Origin: an uncultured Agrobacterium sp.
Lineage (GTDB): Bacteria; Pseudomonadota; Alphaproteobacteria; Rhizobiales; Rhizobiaceae
Length of the DNA: 64,000 bases
NCBI GenBank assembly: GCA_913777615.1
Contig: CAJYTK010000007.1
Coordinates: 124,001 to 188,000 of the forward strand
Direction: 5' to 3'
The notes beneath the pieces were generated by a model. It did no database searches and was not told the origin of the DNA. It worked only from the letters and a program-made list of their open reading frames with translations. The stretch's first letter is position 1. Each line of letters opens with the position of its first letter. Below, piece after piece: positions 8,152-16,618 of this stretch. Both the position numbers and the translations under genes were made by a program.

Positions 8152-9780
8152 TTAGGCGGCGCGTTCCAGGCCGGGGGCTTCCACTCCGGTCCTCTCGACA
8201 TATTCGGTATATCCGCCGTCATATTGGTGGATACCATCGGGCGTCAATTCGAGAACACGATTGGAGAGAGCGCCAAGGAAGTGGCGGTCGTGCGAGACAA
8301 ACAGCATCGTGCCCTCATATTCCGAAAGCGCCTTGATCAGCATCTCCTTGGTGTCGAGATCAAGATGGTTGGTAGGCTCGTCCAGAACGAGGAAATTCGG
8401 CGGATCGAACAGCATGGCGGCCATCACGAGCCGCGCCTTCTCGCCACCTGACAGGACACGGCATTTCTTTTCCACATCGTCACCTGTGAAGCCGAAGCAA
8501 CCGCTGAGCGCGCGAAGCGGGGCCTGACCAGCTTTGGGGAAACGTTGTTCCAGCCATTGAAGAATGGTGGCGTCTCCGTCGAGAAGATCCATGGAATGCT
8601 GGGCGAAATAGCCGAGCTTGACGCTAGCGCCAATCGTGACGCTGCCATGATCCGGTTCTGTACTGCCGGTCACAAGCTTCAGCAGGGTCGATTTACCCGC
8701 GCCGTTCACACCCATCAGGCACCAGCGTTCCTTGCGACGGATCATGAAGTCCAGGCCGTCGTAGATTGTGCGACTGCCATACGCTTTCTTGACCTTCTTT
8801 AGGGAAACAACATCTTCGCCGGAGCGAGGCGCAGGAAGGAATTCGAAGGCCACGGTCTGGCGGCGGCGTGGCGGTTCGACGCGCTCGATCTTGTCTAGTT
8901 TCTTCACCCGGCTCTGCACCTGGGCGGCATGAGACGCACGTGCCTTGAAGCGTTCGATGAATTTCAATTCCTTGGCAAGCATTGCCTGCTGACGTTCGAA
9001 TTGCGCCTGCTGCTGCTTTTCGTTCTGCGCCCGCTGTTGCTCGTAAAAACCGTAGTCGCCGGAGTAGGTTGTCAGCGAGCCGCCATCGATCTCGATGATC
9101 TTGTTGACGATGCGGTTCATGAACTCACGGTCGTGAGACGTCATCAACAATGCGCCGTCATAGGTCTTCAGGAAATTCTCAAGCCAGATCAGGCTTTCGA
9201 TGTCGAGGTGGTTGCTCGGTTCATCGAGTAGCATCACGTCAGGTCGCATCAAGAGGATACGAGCAAGGGCCACGCGCATCTTCCAGCCGCCCGAAAGCTT
9301 GCCAACGTCGCCGTCCATCATTTCCTGGCTGAAGCTCAGCCCCGCCAGCACTTCGCGAGCGCGGCCCTCCAGCGAGTAACCATCCAACTCCTCATAGCGG
9401 GCCTGAACTTCGCCATAACGTTCGATGATTTCGTCCATCTGGTCCAGTTGATCGGGGTCGACCATGCGCGACTCCAGTTCGCGCAGTTCGGCTGCGATCA
9501 CGCTGACAGGGCCGGCACCTTCCATCGCTTCCGCGACCGCGCTGCGGCCTGCCATTTCGCCGACATCCTGGTTGAAATAGCCGATCGTGATATTCTTCTC
9601 GGCAGCGACCTGTCCCTCGTCTGGCAGTTCCTCGCCGGTGATCATACGAAACAACGTCGTCTTGCCAGCGCCGTTAGGCCCCACCAGACCGACCTTTTCG
9701 CCGCGATTAAGGGCGGCAGATGCCTCGATATAGAGAATGCGATGGCTGGCAGACTTGCTGATATTTTCAATGCGGATCAT
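8152..9780 (-). CDS. ABC-F family ATPase (YbiT/EttA type), 542 aa
   Basis: There are two ABC ATPase domains in one chain and no membrane segments. The first has Walker A GPNGAGKTT (about residues 35-43), signature LSGGWKMR and Walker B LLLDEPSNHLD; the second has GVNGAGKST, LSGGEKAR and LVLDEPTNHLD. Between them lies the charged linker helix pair rich in Q, R and K (about 245-310), the P-site tRNA interaction motif of ABC-F proteins. These proteins act on ribosomes as translation factors or give resistance to ribosome-targeting drugs. It lacks the long C-terminal coiled coil of Uup. It is a single gene: the peroxiredoxin terminator lies upstream and a shared terminator downstream. No clear ribosome site precedes the ATG. 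Confidence 0.9.
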   Translation of the reverse strand: MIRIENISKSASHRILYIEASAALNRGEKVGLVGPNGAGKTTLFRMITGEELPDEGQVAAEKNITIGYFNQDVGEMAGRSAVAEAMEGAGPVSVIAAELRELESRMVDPDQLDQMDEIIERYGEVQARYEELDGYSLEGRAREVLAGLSFSQEMMDGDVGKLSGGWKMRVALARILLMRPDVMLLDEPSNHLDIESLIWLENFLKTYDGALLMTSHDREFMNRIVNKIIEIDGGSLTTYSGDYGFYEQQRAQNEKQQQAQFERQQAMLAKELKFIERFKARASHAAQVQSRVKKLDKIERVEPPRRRQTVAFEFLPAPRSGEDVVSLKKVKKAYGSRTIYDGLDFMIRRKERWCLMGVNGAGKSTLLKLVTGSTEPDHGSVTIGASVKLGYFAQHSMDLLDGDATILQWLEQRFPKAGQAPLRALSGCFGFTGDDVEKKCRVLSGGEKARLVMAAMLFDPPNFLVLDEPTNHLDLDTKEMLIKALSEYEGTMLFVSHDRHFLGALSNRVLELTPDGIHQYDGGYTEYVERTGVEAPGLERAA

Positions 9781-9894
9781 GGGGAGCGGACCAAACTGTC
9801 AAAACGTTGCGCCCCTATGCCATGGTGCGCCGCCGGTGTCATCCGCTGAATGGTCGGGAAGGGCAGGAAGGGCAGCAAAGCAGTGGTGTAAAGC

Positions 9895-9923
9895 AAAAAA
9901 CGACCCCGTAAGGATCGCTTTTT
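9895..9923 (-). terminator. Rho-independent terminator of the peroxiredoxin gene
   Basis: On the minus strand the sequence forms an imperfect hairpin (AAAAAGCGATCC / GGGGTCGTTTTTT, loop TTAC) ending in a T run, just 25 bases after the peroxiredoxin stop. Because both sides carry A/T runs, it may work in both directions. Confidence 0.7.
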
Positions 9924-9947
9924 GGTCTTTCGCCTTGGGAGGCCGGT

Positions 9948-10607
9948 TTATGCCTGTGGCTGCTTGGTCTTGCGCAAGTAGGGCAAAACCGTATCGAAGG
10001 AACCGAAACGCTTCACTGCGTCTTCGTTGGACACTGCGGCGGTGATGATGACGTCGTCGCCCTGCTTCCAGTTGGCGGGCGTCGCGACCTGATGCTTCGC
10101 CGTCAACTGAATGGAGTCGATGGTACGCAGGATTTCATCGAAGTTGCGGCCAGTCGTCATCGGGTACGTGAGGATCAGCTTGATCTTCTTGTCCGGGCCG
10201 ATCACGTAGACGGAGCGCACGGTCGCGTTGTCGGCAGGCGTGCGGCCTTCGGAACTGTCGCCGGCATCGTCAGGAAGCATGTCGTAAAGCTTGGCGACCT
10301 TGAGTTCCTTGTCCCCGATCAACGGATACTCGACATTAAAGCCCGTCGCGGTCTTGATGTCCTGCTTCCACTGCGCATGGCTCTCTACCGGATCAACAGA
10401 AATGCCGATGACCTTGACGTTGCGCTTTTTGAATTCCTCGTCGAGGCCTGCCATCGCGCCGAGTTCGGTGGTGCAGACAGGCGTGAAATTCTTAGGGTGA
10501 GAGAAGAGAACGGCCCAGCTATCGCCGATCCAGTCATGAAAGCTGATCTGGCCCTGGGTCGTGGCAGCGGTAAAGTCCGGTGCGGTCTGGTTGATGCGCA
10601 ATGTCAT
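9948..10607 (-). CDS. 1-Cys peroxiredoxin (Prx6 type), 219 aa
   Basis: The protein reduces hydrogen peroxide and organic peroxides in the cytoplasm. The peroxidatic cysteine is Cys45 in the context FTPVCTTELG, with upstream FSHPKN; there is no other cysteine in the chain, so it is of the 1-Cys Prx6 class and needs an external reductant. The length of 219 residues and the C-terminal extension (about residues 165-219) also fit Prx6. An upstream open frame reaches 10778, but the ATG at 10607 is preceded by GGGAG and matches where family members begin, so I chose it. It is flanked by a terminator downstream and by the aldolase hairpin upstream, which suggests its own promoter within about 140 bases. 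Confidence 0.9.
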   Translation of the reverse strand: MTLRINQTAPDFTAATTQGQISFHDWIGDSWAVLFSHPKNFTPVCTTELGAMAGLDEEFKKRNVKVIGISVDPVESHAQWKQDIKTATGFNVEYPLIGDKELKVAKLYDMLPDDAGDSSEGRTPADNATVRSVYVIGPDKKIKLILTYPMTTGRNFDEILRTIDSIQLTAKHQVATPANWKQGDDVIITAAVSNEDAVKRFGSFDTVLPYLRKTKQPQA

Positions 10608-10746
10608 TGTCTGCTCCCATTCACATGCTGACGGAATAGTGCCGTGAAACCAGCCACATGTCGCCGCAGATTTGTGCTTGCGGGGAAGCTTCAAAGGAAA
10701 ATGAGTCTGAATTTGGAGTATCAGCGCAAAATTTATCCTCAGGCAA

Positions 10747-10779
10747 CATGATGGCCGAACGGCTTGTTCGGCCATCATG
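10747..10779 (-). terminator. Hairpin downstream of the aldolase gene
   Basis: This is a perfect 14-base inverted repeat (arms CATGATGGCCGAAC and GTTCGGCCATCATG) with a five-base loop, 12 bases past the aldolase stop. It lacks a clear T run, so it may act in 3'-end stability or weak termination. Confidence 0.55.
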
Positions 10780-10791
10780 CAATAGTTGAGG

Positions 10792-11856
10792 TTACGAAAT
10801 GACCGGATCGAGCGAGCCGGAGGCGTAACGCTTTGCCATATCGCGCAAGGCGATCGGCTTGATCTTGGCTGCCTGACCTGCGGTATTGAACAGTTCGAAA
10901 CGTTCCTTGCAGAGCTTGGTCATCGCTTCTCGCGCTGGCTTCAGATATTTGCGCAGATCGAATTCAGCAGGCTCTTCGACGAGGACCTTACGGATCTGGC
11001 CGGTGATCGCCATGCGGCAATCGGTGTCGATATTGATCTTGCGAACGCCGTTCTTGATGCCGCGCTGGATTTCTTCGATCGGAACGCCGAACGTAGGCTT
11101 GATCGCGCCACCATAGGCATTGATAATGTCCTGCAGATCCTGCGGAACAGTCGAGGAACCGTGCATCACGAGATGCGTGTTCGGCAGCTTGCGATGGATT
11201 TCCTCGATGACGTTCATTGCCAGAACGCTGCCGTCAGGCTTGCGCGTGAACTTGTATGCACCGTGGCTGGTGCCCATGGCGACGGCCAGCGCGTCCACCT
11301 TGGTCTCGCGAACGAATTTTACCGCTTCGTCCGGATCGGTCAGAAGCTGGTCGTGCGACAGAACGCCCTCCGCGCCATGTCCGTCTTCAGCCTCGCCCAT
11401 ACCGGTTTCGAGAGAACCGAGAACGCCGAGTTCGCCTTCGACCGAGATGCCGCCGTAATGCGCCATGTTGGTGACCTGGCGCGTCACACCGACATTGTAA
11501 TCCCAATCGCCCGGCGTCTTGCCATCAGCCTTCAGCGAGCCGTCCATCATGACCGAAGTGAAGCCAGCCTGGATGGCCGTCATACAGTTGGCAGGCTCGT
11601 TGCCGTGGTCGAGGTGAACGCAGACGGGGATGTCGGGATAGATTTCCACCACGGCGTCCATCATGTGCTTGAGCATGATGTCATGCGCATAGGCACGAGC
11701 GCCGCGCGAAGCCTGCATGATGACCGGCGAATTGGTTTCGCTGGCGGCATCCATGATGGCCAGTGCCTGTTCCATATTGTTGATGTTGAAGGCGGGCACG
11801 CCATAATCGTGTTCAGCTGCATGATCGAGCAGTTGGCGGAGCGTAATTCGAGCCAA
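10792..11856 (-). CDS. fba: Class II fructose-bisphosphate aldolase (CbbA type), 354 aa
   Basis: It cleaves fructose-1,6-bisphosphate to dihydroxyacetone phosphate and glyceraldehyde-3-phosphate in glycolysis and runs in reverse in gluconeogenesis. The start [12 protein letters not shown], the zinc-binding HLDHGNEP (His81, Asp83, His84), and VMMDGSLK are class II hallmarks; later segments include [14 protein letters not shown] (zinc histidine) and the phosphate-binding [11 protein letters not shown]. The length (354) and the insertion-bearing sequence resemble the Calvin-cycle subtype found in rhizobia. It is a single leftward gene with a purine-rich GGGGAGAAACC ribosome site. It faces a 417-base divergent intergenic region. 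Confidence 0.93.
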   Translation of the reverse strand: MARITLRQLLDHAAEHDYGVPAFNINNMEQALAIMDAASETNSPVIMQASRGARAYAHDIMLKHMMDAVVEIYPDIPVCVHLDHGNEPANCMTAIQAGFTSVMMDGSLKADGKTPGDWDYNVGVTRQVTNMAHYGGISVEGELGVLGSLETGMGEAEDGHGAEGVLSHDQLLTDPDEAVKFVRETKVDALAVAMGTSHGAYKFTRKPDGSVLAMNVIEEIHRKLPNTHLVMHGSSTVPQDLQDIINAYGGAIKPTFGVPIEEIQRGIKNGVRKINIDTDCRMAITGQIRKVLVEEPAEFDLRKYLKPAREAMTKLCKERFELFNTAGQAAKIKPIALRDMAKRYASGSLDPVIS

Positions 11857-12273
11857 GGTTTCTCCCCTTAATTGAAGGTCACCGTCAGGTGCGGGACCAT
11901 TTGAACCGAGTGTGTGACCGATTTTTCATCACGGGAAACACTCTTGTCTTGAAGGGGATAACTCGCCAAGCACTTTTTGAAGGCACGAGTTTTTCAAACG
12001 ATTTGGTTCGAATCTTTTTTTTGGACGGCTTGTCAAAGCGGCATTTTATGCGCTGATTTCAACCACTGCGAGAACCGAATCGGAAACTTCAATGAACTAT
12101 TCAAAAGAAATTAACCTGTCGTAGTTGGGCGAAAACCCGTCGCTTTCTGCGCAGGCTGTTTGCGGTCTTCACGCCATCATCCATTCAAGCTTGCAAAAGA
12201 CAAGAACTGAGCCTGGTGCCAGCGGCGCACCTGCGCTTTCGTAGATGCCGCCAACAAAGGGAACATAACAGAT
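11857..12273. other. Intergenic region between divergent fba and the ProX-like gene
   Basis: This 417-base stretch has no supported gene. It must hold the promoters for leftward fba and the rightward betaine-type importer. It contains an A/T-rich segment around 11975-12030 including a run of eight T. I could not name an operator with confidence. Confidence 0.6.
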
Positions 12274-13275
12274 ATGAACAAACTGCTTGCATCGACCTGT
12301 CTCCTATTCGGACTGCTGGGCGGCGCTGCTGCCGCCAATGCTGCCGATTGCGGTAGCCCGACCATCGCCAGCATGAACTGGCAGAGTGCCGAAGTGCTTT
12401 CCAACATCGATAAGATCATCTTGAACGAAGGCTATGGCTGCACCGCTGACATCACGGTGGGCGATACCGTTCCGACCATCACCTCGATGGCTGAAAAGGG
12501 TCAGCCGGATATCGCGCCGGAAGCTTGGGTGGATCTGCTTCCCGATGTCGTGAAGCGCGGCGTCGATGAAGGCAAGCTTGTTATTGCTGCCAAGGCCCTG
12601 AAGGACGGCGGCGTCCAGAGTTGGTGGATACCGAAGTATTTCGCCGACGCCCATCCTGAAATCAAGACTTTCGCGGACGTCTTCAAGAACCCGAAATTGT
12701 TCCCTGCTCCTGAAGATCCAAGCAAGGGTGCCGTTGTCAACGGCCCGCAGGGCTGGGGCGGTACGGTCGTCACCGCGCAGCTTTTCAAGGCCTATGGCGG
12801 CGAGAAGGCTGGCTTCACCCTGGTCGACAGTGGTTCTGCTGCCGGTCTCGACGGCTCGATTGCCAAGGCTTACGAGCGCAAGCAGCCCTGGGTCGGCTAT
12901 TACTGGGCGCCGACCGCAATCCTCGGCAAGTATGAAATGGTGAAGTTGACGCAGGACGTTGCGAACGATCCAGCGGAATGGAAGCGCTGCAACACGGTTG
13001 CCGATTGCCCCGACCCAAAGCCGAATGCATGGCCGGTCGATCAGGTCGTGACGCTCGTCGCCAAGCCATTTTCCGAAAAGGCCGGCCCTGATGTGATGGC
13101 CTATCTCAACAAGCGGTCCTGGGACAACGCCACCGTCAACAAGTTGATGGCTTGGATGACAGATAACCAGGCCACTGGCGAAGACGGTGCAAAGCACTTC
13201 CTCAAGGAAAACGCCGACGTCTGGACGACCTGGGTGTCGCCAGAAGCGGCCGAGAAGATCAAGGCGTCTCTCTAA
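12274..13275 (+). CDS. Quaternary-amine (glycine betaine/proline) ABC transporter binding protein, ProX-like, 333 aa
   Basis: A classic signal peptide (MNKLLASTCLLFGLLGGAAA, cleaved after ANA near residue 24) sends it to the periplasm. The mature part begins with a disulphide-capable ADCGSPT and resembles OpuAC/ProX: MNWQSAEVLSNID, PDIAPEAWVD, QSWWIPKYF and WVGYYWAP. The many tryptophans fit aromatic cages that bind quaternary ammonium groups such as glycine betaine, choline or proline betaine. It is the first gene of a three-gene operon with permease and ATPase. GGGAAC sits before the ATG. Which quaternary amine is bound cannot be decided here; rhizobia have several such systems (cho, opu, pro). 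Confidence 0.88.
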   Translation: MNKLLASTCLLFGLLGGAAAANAADCGSPTIASMNWQSAEVLSNIDKIILNEGYGCTADITVGDTVPTITSMAEKGQPDIAPEAWVDLLPDVVKRGVDEGKLVIAAKALKDGGVQSWWIPKYFADAHPEIKTFADVFKNPKLFPAPEDPSKGAVVNGPQGWGGTVVTAQLFKAYGGEKAGFTLVDSGSAAGLDGSIAKAYERKQPWVGYYWAPTAILGKYEMVKLTQDVANDPAEWKRCNTVADCPDPKPNAWPVDQVVTLVAKPFSEKAGPDVMAYLNKRSWDNATVNKLMAWMTDNQATGEDGAKHFLKENADVWTTWVSPEAAEKIKASL

Positions 13276-13418
13276 CTACTCCCCCTCGCCACGCCGTTCT
13301 CTTCAAGAACGCGCGGCACGCGAAACGACATGCGGCGCCCATCTGCCGCATGTCAACGCCGTGGGTGACGATACGTCACTGTTCGACCGTTCCCCCAAAG
13401 GGGTAACGCTCACAGGGG

Positions 13419-14312
13419 ATGACTATGGATTGGTTTTACACATTTCCGCACATGAATGATGAGGCTCTTCGGAACCTCAAGAAGGTGATCGACGACGGCT
13501 TCCGCGGCTTTACCCGAGAATGGGGTGGCACGATTGAAACGTTCTTTTCGCCGCTTCAGCATTTTCTGATCTCGGCCGAACGCTTTATGACACAGACACC
13601 GTGGCCGATCATCATCCTGATCATTATGGCAATCGCCTGGTTCGCCAGCCGCAGCCTCAAGATCGTTTTCGGCTGTCTGATCACGCTTCTCCTCATCGGT
13701 TACTTCGACATGTGGACCGACACGATGCGGACGATCTCGATGATCTTTGTCTGTACGGTGCTTTCCATCGCTATTGGCCTACCGCTCGGTATCGCCATGT
13801 CGCGGTCCGACCGCTTCCAGCGGATCGTCAATCCCGTGCTGGACGTGATGCAGACGATGCCAAGCTTCGTTTATCTGATCCCGGTCGTCATGCTGCTTGG
13901 CATCGGCAAGGTTCCAGGCCTGATCGCCGTCGTTATCTACGCCATCCCGCCGATGATCCGCCTGACCGATCTCGGCATCCGACTGGTTGACAAGGACGTG
14001 CTGGAGGCAGCTGATGCCTTTGGATCGTCCGGTTGGCAGAAGCTCTTCAAGGTACAGTTGCCGCTTGCCTTGCCGACGATCATGGCCGGTATAAACCAGA
14101 CGATCATGATGGCGCTTGCCATGGTGGTGGTTGCCTCGATGATTGGTGTACAGGGACTGGGACAGCCGGTGCTGAAAGCCATCGCCAACCAGTATTTCAC
14201 GCTCGGCATCTTCAACGGTCTTGCCATTGTCGGCATTGCCATCATCTTCGACCGAATTAGCCAGGCCTATGGCAAGCGGCTCCAGAAGCACCAGGAGGTC
14301 GCCCATGGCTGA
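13419..14312 (+). CDS. Quaternary-amine ABC transporter permease, ProW-like, 297 aa
   Basis: The N-terminus is a roughly 55-residue hydrophilic region, followed by five or more membrane helices (about residues 57-290). The inner loop LEAADAFGSSGWQKLFKVQLP (written here in part) is the EAA motif that docks on the ATPase, and the TMPSFVYLIP and GIGKVPGLIAVVIYA segments are standard for ProW/OpuAB. It forms the membrane channel of the importer. Starts at ATG 13419 or ATG 13425 are both possible; AGGGG lies just upstream. It lies 143 bases after the binding protein and overlaps the ATPase start by 8 bases. Confidence 0.9.
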   Translation: MTMDWFYTFPHMNDEALRNLKKVIDDGFRGFTREWGGTIETFFSPLQHFLISAERFMTQTPWPIIILIIMAIAWFASRSLKIVFGCLITLLLIGYFDMWTDTMRTISMIFVCTVLSIAIGLPLGIAMSRSDRFQRIVNPVLDVMQTMPSFVYLIPVVMLLGIGKVPGLIAVVIYAIPPMIRLTDLGIRLVDKDVLEAADAFGSSGWQKLFKVQLPLALPTIMAGINQTIMMALAMVVVASMIGVQGLGQPVLKAIANQYFTLGIFNGLAIVGIAIIFDRISQAYGKRLQKHQEVAHG

Positions 14313-15387
14313 TGATTTCGGCGGTATTGAAATCCGCAATCTCTACAAGATTTTCGGTTCCAACCCTGCGTCCCATGTGGAGGCCGTGCGCAACGGTCTG
14401 ACGAAGCAAGAGTTGAACGAAAAGTATGGCCATGTGCTCGGGCTTCGCGATATCAACATCACCATTCCGTCGGGCTGCATTCAGGTCATCATGGGGCTGT
14501 CCGGCTCCGGCAAATCTACGCTGATCCGCCACATCAACCGGCTGATCGACCCGACCGCCGGAGAGGTGCTGGTGGATGGCGTGGATGTGGTGAAGATGTC
14601 AGCGACTGAACTTCGCGAGTTTCGTCGCCACCAGACCGCTATGGTGTTCCAGAAGTTTGCACTTCTGCCGCATCGCAACGTGCTGGACAACACGATCTAC
14701 GGGCTCGAAGTGCAAGGCGTTGCGCGTGACAAGAGCATCGATACGGCGATGCGCTGGCTGGAGCGCGTTGGTCTGAAGGGCTTTGAGCAGCGCTACCCCA
14801 ACCAGCTTTCGGGTGGCATGCAGCAGCGCGTCGGTCTTGCGCGGGCTCTCTCAAACGACGCGCCCGTGCTGCTAATGGATGAGGCCTACTCGGCGCTCGA
14901 TCCGCTGATCCGCACGGACATGCAGACCGTGCTTCTCGATATTCAGAGCGAGATCAAGAAAACCATTGTCTTCATCACGCATGATCTGGATGAGGCGCTG
15001 CGGCTAGGCGACCAGATCGCCATCCTGCGCGATGGCGAGGTTATCCAGCAGGGTGACAGGCAGGATATCGTGCTTCGTCCGGCCGACGCTTACATTGAAA
15101 GCTTCGTCAAGGAAGTGAACCGCGGTCGCGTCGTCAATGTCGAAGCGGTCATGACGCCGGTCCGCAGCACTGTCGTTGCTGATGCGCCGCCAGTTCCTGC
15201 TGGCACAAGCATTGAGGAAGCCATGCGTCTGCTTGCCATTGGCGGACATGAGGTTGCGACAGTGGTTGGCAAACAGGCCGAGCCGCTCGGCATCGTGACC
15301 TTCCGTCAACTGGCAGGTGCCATGGTCAATGCACCTGGCTCCGCAGAGCACTCCCATGGAGATCATGTCGTTCGTGCACAGGCCTGA
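14305..15387 (+). CDS. proV: Quaternary-amine ABC transporter ATPase, ProV-like, 360 aa
   Basis: It powers import of glycine betaine or a similar osmolyte. The N-terminal extension before the ABC core (IRNLYKIFGSNP) is typical of ProV/OpuAA. Walker A is MGLSGSGKST, the signature LSGGMQQR, Walker B LLMDEAYSALD (Ala follows DE instead of the usual Pro, which is common in ProV), and the H-loop FITHDLDEALRLG. A C-terminal region from about residue 275 has part of a CBS tandem (EEAMRLLAIGGHEVATVV), the regulatory domain that senses ionic strength in OpuA. I chose ATG 14305, which has AGGAGG just before it, over an upstream in-frame start at 14221 inside the permease gene. Confidence 0.9.
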   Translation: MADDFGGIEIRNLYKIFGSNPASHVEAVRNGLTKQELNEKYGHVLGLRDINITIPSGCIQVIMGLSGSGKSTLIRHINRLIDPTAGEVLVDGVDVVKMSATELREFRRHQTAMVFQKFALLPHRNVLDNTIYGLEVQGVARDKSIDTAMRWLERVGLKGFEQRYPNQLSGGMQQRVGLARALSNDAPVLLMDEAYSALDPLIRTDMQTVLLDIQSEIKKTIVFITHDLDEALRLGDQIAILRDGEVIQQGDRQDIVLRPADAYIESFVKEVNRGRVVNVEAVMTPVRSTVVADAPPVPAGTSIEEAMRLLAIGGHEVATVVGKQAEPLGIVTFRQLAGAMVNAPGSAEHSHGDHVVRAQA

Positions 15388-15478
15388 ACGGACTGTTCAC
15401 TAATCGCTTCGGTACATCCTGCTGGCGGCTCACTATATGTGGGACAACCACAGTCATTAAGTCAGCAGGTTTTATCTC

Positions 15479-16501
15479 ATGAAGAAGATCGGTTTTCTGT
15501 CCTTCGGCCATTGGAGCCCCGGACCGCATTCGCAGGCACGCACCGCCAAGGACGTTTTGCAACAATCCATCGAACTTTCCGTCGCCGCGGAGGAAATCGG
15601 CGTCGATGGTGCATATTTCCGCGTGCATCACTTTGCTCGCCAGCTCGCTTCGCCTTTTCCTCTGCTCGCGGCAGTCGGCGCGCGCACCAAGTCGATCGAG
15701 ATCGGCACGGCCGTCATCGACATGCGCTACGAAAACCCGCTTTACATGGCGGAAGATGCCGGCTCTGCCGATCTGATATCGAACGGACGTCTGCAATTGG
15801 GCCTAAGCCGAGGATCGCCTGAACAGGTGATCGACGGATGGCGCTATTTTGGTTATCGGCCGGCTGATGGGGAAAGCGACGCCGACATGGGCCGTCGCAA
15901 CACCGAGATATTGCTAGAGGTCCTCAAAGGCCAAGGCTTTGCCGAACCAAATCCGCAGCCGATGTTCCCCAATCCTCCCGGCCCTTTGCGGCTGGAGCCA
16001 CATTCGGAAGGCTTGCGCGAACGCCTATGGTGGGGTGCAGGCTCCAACGCCACGGCCCAGTGGGCGGCGAAGCTTGGCATGAATTTGCAAAGCTCGACGC
16101 TGAAGGATGATGAGACAGGCGAACCCTTCCACGTTCAGCAGGCGGCGCAGATCCGGGCCTATCGCGATGCATGGAAGGAAGCGGGTCATGAACGGACGCC
16201 ACGCGTATCGGTGAGCCGCAGCATTTTCGCACTCGTTGACGATCGCGACCGCGCCTATTTCGGCCGAGGTTCGAAGGAAAGCGACAGCATCGGTTACATC
16301 GACGCCAATACGCGTGCGATCTTCGGTCGCTCTTATGCGGCCGAGCCGGATGTGCTCGTCAAGGAACTCGCAAAGGATGAGGCGGTGGCGGAAGCCGATA
16401 CCTTGCTCTTGACGATCCCGAACCAGCTTGGCGTCGACTATAACGTCCATGCGCTGGAGGCGATCTTGAAATATGTTGCGCCGGAACTCGGCTGGCGCTG
16501 A
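15479..16501 (+). CDS. LLM-class flavin-dependent monooxygenase, 340 aa
   Basis: The protein is a luciferase-like TIM barrel that uses FMN supplied by a separate reductase. Hallmarks are MKKIGFLSFGHW at the first strand, GVDGAYFRVHHFARQLASPF, IGTAVIDMRYENPLYMAED and the phosphate-binding GRLQLGLSRGSPEQV. The length of 340 residues is usual. The substrate cannot be read off. It follows the ProV-like gene after 91 bases without a visible terminator, so read-through from the transporter operon is possible, although there is space for its own promoter. A repeat and a strong terminator follow. Confidence 0.85.
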   Translation: MKKIGFLSFGHWSPGPHSQARTAKDVLQQSIELSVAAEEIGVDGAYFRVHHFARQLASPFPLLAAVGARTKSIEIGTAVIDMRYENPLYMAEDAGSADLISNGRLQLGLSRGSPEQVIDGWRYFGYRPADGESDADMGRRNTEILLEVLKGQGFAEPNPQPMFPNPPGPLRLEPHSEGLRERLWWGAGSNATAQWAAKLGMNLQSSTLKDDETGEPFHVQQAAQIRAYRDAWKEAGHERTPRVSVSRSIFALVDDRDRAYFGRGSKESDSIGYIDANTRAIFGRSYAAEPDVLVKELAKDEAVAEADTLLLTIPNQLGVDYNVHALEAILKYVAPELGWR

Positions 16502-16506
16502 CGATA

Positions 16507-16548
16507 TTACAGCGTCGTCTGCGATTAGGATCAGAAAAGACGCTCTAA
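16507..16548. repeat. Rhizobial palindromic intergenic repeat (degenerate)
   Basis: Near-perfect terminal arms TTACAGCGTC (16507-16516) and GACGCTCTAA (16539-16548) enclose 22 bases. The arms and the tail after them resemble a palindromic repeat that recurs between genes in Rhizobiaceae. The assignment rests on memory of that repeat family. Confidence 0.45.
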
Positions 16549-16569
16549 CTCTCTGGATGCAATATTAAA

Positions 16570-16598
16570 AAAGCCGGAGCGAATATCGCCCCGGCTTT
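16570..16598. terminator. Bidirectional Rho-independent terminator
   Basis: The arms AAAGCCGG (16570-16577) and CCGGCTTT (16591-16598) form a stem with A-rich and T-rich flanks, and an inner GCG/CGC pairing. It separates the converging monooxygenase and glpV genes. Confidence 0.85.
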
Positions 16599-16618
16599 CT
16601 CTTATCAGATGAGTAGAC

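Noticed and set aside
11975-12030. A LacI/PckR-like site (CAAACGATTTG) upstream of fba
   Set aside because: The palindrome is imperfect and I cannot match it reliably to a known consensus.
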